Shown here: piece after piece, positions 7,201 to 8,521 of the stretch
Position numbering within the stretch: the first letter of the stretch is position 1
How the letters are laid out: each line of letters begins with the position of its first letter
Assembly (NCBI GenBank): GCA_038236965.1
Contig: JBBRZF010000154.1
Coordinates: forward strand, 1 to 8,521
From: JBBRZF01 sp038236965
Lineage (GTDB): Bacteria; Acidobacteriota; Terriglobia; Terriglobales; Acidobacteriaceae
Direction of reading: 5' to 3'
DNA: 8,521 nt
The notes under the pieces: generated by a model
What the model saw: the letters and a program-made list of their open reading frames with translations, nothing else
Database searches by the model: none
What the model was told of the DNA's origin: nothing
Translations under genes and position numbers: made by a program

Positions 7201-7560
7201 GCCAGCACCACGCTGACGATGAGTACCACCAAGGGCGGGAGCACCAACCTGCTCGCAGACAATCGCTGCGGACGCGTTCCCTTCTTCGGATTCTGGATGG
7301 GACTGCCGGGAATCGTAGTGCTGCCGTTCGCGGGAGCCCGCAAACTGAAGGGCAACAAACTGGCGATGCTGGCAATGCTGTTCCTCGCGCTCATGATGTT
7401 GATGACGCTGGCAGCTTGCGGAGGCGGAAGTTCGTCAGCGGCTCCGACACCGGCTCCGACACCGGGTCCGGGCACGCCCGCCGGAACCTACACGGTGCAA
7501 GTGATGGCCACGTCGGGCGGAACATCGCACTCGATGCCGATCACCTTGACCGTGCAGTAG
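4270..7560 (+). CDS. Secreted Asp-box (sortilin/BNR-like) beta-propeller protein with Ig-like and membrane-hairpin C-terminus
   Basis: A 1096-residue exported protein of unknown biochemical role. It begins with a Sec signal peptide (MRR, hydrophobic core 4-23, likely cleavage after S24). A charged segment containing W47-F48 and G51-R52 recurs in the next gene. Asp boxes (S-x-D-x-G-x-x-W type) occur at 212-219, 276-283, 323-329, 391-398, 812-819 and 855-862, with degenerate STNG near 151. This indicates one or two seven-bladed-type propellers, like the sortilin/BNR or glycosidase-associated families. Residues 346-705 hold 14 cysteines and no clear Asp box. After YGRGVWRV (900-907) comes an Ig-like domain (about 918-987). 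Next are TM1 (about 1004-1022), a basic loop (1023-1030), TM2 (1031-1049) ending in lipobox-like LAAC (C1050), a Ser/Gly and Pro/Thr linker, and Ig-like closing strands (1069-1096). AAGGA 8 bases upstream supports the start. The propeller may bind glycans or proteins at the cell surface; no catalytic function can be assigned. Confidence 0.85.
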   Translation: MRRLLFVLFAFVVVLLLLVPFTFSQTRISREKESHKQEDSAAGHVLWFMEGRKLPDGSPASKYVAEAHKQKMALRKANEARIAAARAAAGGGVELPSANGSSAWSFIGPSPIANDGYYGQVGGRVDAVAVDPTDATGNTVYIGGAFGGLWKSTNGATPTASAVIWTPLLDQQATLSVGAIAIKPDNGNVVLVGTGEDKGALDSYYGLGILRSADGGTTWTRITGDQEGHSFLGVGFEKIAFSTTNPNLVVAASGSAAKGRSTGLFTSTSVSGMFYSTDAGVSWHLASVTDSGTSVSAASNSVVFNAAAGKFFATVRYHGVYSSTDGITWSRLANQPNPSAVSLAACPTVTSSDCPFYRGELGARTDTNDMFVWYASTSKSDTLGNGGVWRSKDGGATWTGLDMTGVNNCDAPGDPVGQDACGVYQAFFYNMYVGVTPNPSNSAATDVYIGAGNIFKCTLDAAHTKCVNTAANPYRWMNLTRVYGCSSIPGTIASVHPDQHNMAFSGSLAYFVNDGGVNRAKNMGALIDDACTTTVPFDNLNNYPLSLTQFVWGTPHPTDSEAFLAGAQDVGTSMRTSTMWGSTQKLWQPMPVGGDGGYNAWTPNGSVLQSWTDTDLNICPDGLSCGTSNNWHALVRSSCPTSNPSCTYTLNGDTSGFYAPWMLDPRDKTKLLIGTCRVWRGPSQTTFTGTVLSQKLSDLSGKANCSGSDAIVTAISAGGPAAPSGASSVIYAAVYANLQTSTVSTLWMTTTADSASTAWTSVTPPTSLNPGANWNPSFPFKISALWVEPSVSTGLTVYATVQGFNTPHVLKSTDGGLNWTNITGNLPDAPVNSITTDPDDATAIYVGTDTGVYASTNNGSTWVEVGPNETLGGAYLPNVPVTRVTLFKSATLKYLYAVTYGRGVWRVNLNATGEDFNAPTSDRSSATVTAGSSATFTISVTPKGGSFTNSIRFSCTGMPALAACAFAPATITPGATSASTTLTMSTTKGGSTNLLADNRCGRVPFFGFWMGLPGIVVLPFAGARKLKGNKLAMLAMLFLALMMLMTLAACGGGSSSAAPTPAPTPGPGTPAGTYTVQVMATSGGTSHSMPITLTVQ
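7441..7464 (+). repeat. Perfect 12-bp tandem repeat encoding the Pro/Thr linker
   Basis: GCTCCGACACCG occurs twice in direct tandem (7441-7452, 7453-7464) and encodes two copies of APTP within the linker between the membrane hairpin and the last Ig strands of the propeller protein. Such a perfect coding repeat could change copy number by slippage and so alter linker length. Confidence 0.8.
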
Positions 7561-7580
7561 AAAACAATCTGCACTGAACG

Positions 7581-7609
7581 CCGGCGACAGAAATGTCGCC
7601 GGTTTTTTT
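7581..7609 (+). terminator. Strong intrinsic terminator after the first propeller gene
   Basis: A perfect 9-bp stem, CCGGCGACA (7581-7589) with TGTCGCCGG (7594-7602), closes on a GAAA tetraloop of the stable GNRA class and is followed by seven T residues (7603-7609). It starts 20 bases after the stop codon. It should end the first propeller transcript and separate it from the second propeller gene. Confidence 0.92.
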
Positions 7610-7668
7610 GTGCGCGCACGCAACGGCGAAGGAAACACCTAGATGAGCCAAGGAAAGATAACTAGTCG

Positions 7669-7695
7669 GGAGTTAATAGCTCCGAGTTGATAGCT
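7669..7695. promoter_or_regulatory. Operator-like palindrome and direct repeat upstream of the second propeller gene
   Basis: GGAGTTAATAGCTCC (7669-7683) is a near-palindrome, with six of seven arm pairs complementary around a central A. Its core GAGTTAATAGCT (7670-7681) is repeated as GAGTTGATAGCT (7684-7695), 11 of 12 identical with a 14-bp period. The pair lies about 60-85 bases upstream of the start codon at 7756, where a regulator could control the gene. No match to a named regulator family is recognised. Confidence 0.4.
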
Positions 7696-7705
7696 TTCGG
7701 GAATC

Positions 7706-7722
7706 GGGCAGCAACATACTTC
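7706..7722 (+). promoter_or_regulatory. 17-bp promoter element shared with the first propeller gene
   Basis: GGGCAGCAACATACTTC matches 15 of 17 bases of GGACAGAAACATACTTC at 4212-4228, which contains the proposed -10 box CATACT of the first propeller gene. Here CATACT (7715-7720) ends 35 bases before the start codon. The nearest -35-like sequence, TTGATA (7687-7692), is 22 bases upstream of it, longer than usual, so this promoter may be weaker or need an activator. Confidence 0.45.
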
Positions 7723-7755
7723 AGCACAGGGTTCTTTCGTATCGCTGGAGTATCC

Positions 7756-8521
7756 ATGGCGCGCAGGTGGACAGGCGTTCTACTTCTGTTTGTGTCGATG
7801 GTTTCGGGAACGCTTTTCGGGCAGGGTGCGCGAGTGCGCCAGGAGTCGGGCGAGAACGAAGAAGTGGAACGCGACCAGCCGATGGCTCGCGAACAGTGGT
7901 TCCGCAAAGGACGTTCGTTGGCGGGACAGCCTGCGGCTGAGATGTTGCAGCGCGCGCAGGAAGAAACATCCGCGCAACGCAGGCGGCGCGCCTCGCTGAG
8001 TTCGACACAGCAGACGGCAACACAAGCAACGTCCATCACGAATGCAAACACGGTTTGGACGCCGCTGGGTCCGGCCCCGATATTGGCCGACCCGACGGGC
8101 TCGCAGGACTATGGTCCGCTGACGGGGCGCGCGACATCTGTTGCGGTCGACCAGAACGATGTCACCGGAAACACCGTCTATCTGGGCGGCGCGTATGGGG
8201 GACTGTGGAGGTCGGCGAATGCGGCTTCCCCGGATGCGGCCAGCGTGACGTGGACTCCGCTGCTGGATCGCGAAGCGACGCTGGCGGTGGGAGCTGTTGC
8301 GGTGCATCCGGCGAACCCTAACATTCTTCTAGTGGGCACGGGCGAGGCGAACAACGCGCTCGATTCTTATTATGGTTTTGGAATCTACCGATCGACGGAC
8401 GCGGGCGCGAGCTGGACGCTGATAAGCAGCACGACAGCGGGACAAAGTTTTCGAGGGCTGGCTTTCAGTCGCATCGCGTGGAGCCGGACGAATCCGAACG
8501 TAGTTGTCGCGGCGGCAGCGA
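7756..8521 (+). CDS. Second secreted propeller protein, paralogue of the first (3' end outside window)
   Basis: The frame is open from ATG 7756 to the window edge (255 codons plus one base). GGAG at 7747-7750 with a 5-base spacer supports the start. The N-terminus MARRW plus a hydrophobic core to about residue 20 is a Sec signal peptide with likely cleavage after G22. A charged segment carries W48-F49 and G52-R53, matching the leader segment of the upstream protein. From residue 101 the sequence aligns closely with that protein: GNTVYLGGAYGGLWRS (138-153) against GNTVYIGGAFGGLWKS, WTPLLD (166-171), LLVGTGE (191-197), ALDSYYGFGI (201-210) and an Asp box STDAGASW (213-220). It is therefore a tandem paralogue with the same propeller opening. 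The Arg-rich stretch QRRRR (74-78) is specific to this copy. Whether it has the same C-terminal membrane hairpin cannot be seen. Confidence 0.88.
   Translation, partial: MARRWTGVLLLFVSMVSGTLFGQGARVRQESGENEEVERDQPMAREQWFRKGRSLAGQPAAEMLQRAQEETSAQRRRRASLSSTQQTATQATSITNANTVWTPLGPAPILADPTGSQDYGPLTGRATSVAVDQNDVTGNTVYLGGAYGGLWRSANAASPDAASVTWTPLLDREATLAVGAVAVHPANPNILLVGTGEANNALDSYYGFGIYRSTDAGASWTLISSTTAGQSFRGLAFSRIAWSRTNPNVVVAAAA

Noticed and set aside
7366..7560. Separate small lipoprotein gene starting within the LAAC-containing hydrophobic segment
   Set aside because: The LAAC segment resembles a lipoprotein signal peptide, but no start codon keeps its basic n-region, the candidate AAGGG is about 13 bases from the first internal ATG, and the frame is continuous with the propeller gene.
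6981..7577. 198-codon + strand frame overlapping the propeller C-terminus
   Set aside because: It is an out-of-frame shadow. The main frame shows Ig-like strands, membrane segments and a Pro/Thr linker, whereas this frame gives Arg/His/Gly-rich sequence.
1..8521. CRISPR arrays, tRNA or rRNA genes, insertion sequences
   Set aside because: No regularly spaced repeats, cloverleaf-like or rRNA-like sequence, transposase motifs or terminal inverted repeats were seen on either strand.

Overview
The window looks like a chromosomal segment from a GC-rich diderm bacterium. Acidobacteriota, probably class Terriglobia, is my best guess. That rests on the gene style: split MacAB-type transporters with glycine-rich MacA insertions, and large secreted Asp-box propeller proteins ending in an Ig-like/membrane/'LAAC-GGGSSS' tail. 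I recall this style from that phylum but could not search for it. All supported genes lie on the + strand.

Layout. Positions 1-196 are a leader region that may include the last codons of an upstream gene. Positions 197-3989 hold a three-gene tripartite-efflux unit: a MacA-like periplasmic adaptor (197-1828), a stand-alone MacB-type ATPase (1938-2726) and a MacB-type permease (2766-3989). A terminator-like hairpin at 1843-1870 sits between the adaptor and the ATPase. Positions 3990-4269 hold a small degenerate direct repeat, a probable terminator for the efflux unit and a good sigma-70-like promoter for the next gene. Positions 4270-7560 encode a 1096-residue secreted beta-propeller protein, followed by a near-perfect intrinsic terminator (7581-7609). 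Positions 7610-7755 contain a direct-repeat/palindrome element and a 17-bp element also found upstream of the previous gene. From 7756 to the window end is the 5' part of a second propeller gene, a clear paralogue of the first, cut off by the window edge.

How the genes could work together. The adaptor, ATPase and permease together make an inner-membrane MacAB pump. The adaptor keeps the R-x3-L-x6-S tip motif used to dock on TolC-type channels, so an outer-membrane partner is expected elsewhere in the genome. The two propeller genes have their own promoter signals and signal peptides, so they are probably a separate transcription unit or units; any functional link to the pump is only positional.

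The most interesting observation is the C-terminus of the first propeller protein. An Ig-like domain appears to be split by a two-pass membrane hairpin whose second segment looks like a lipoprotein signal peptide ending in LAAC, and the last Ig strands follow it. This suggests an unusual membrane anchoring or processing device.
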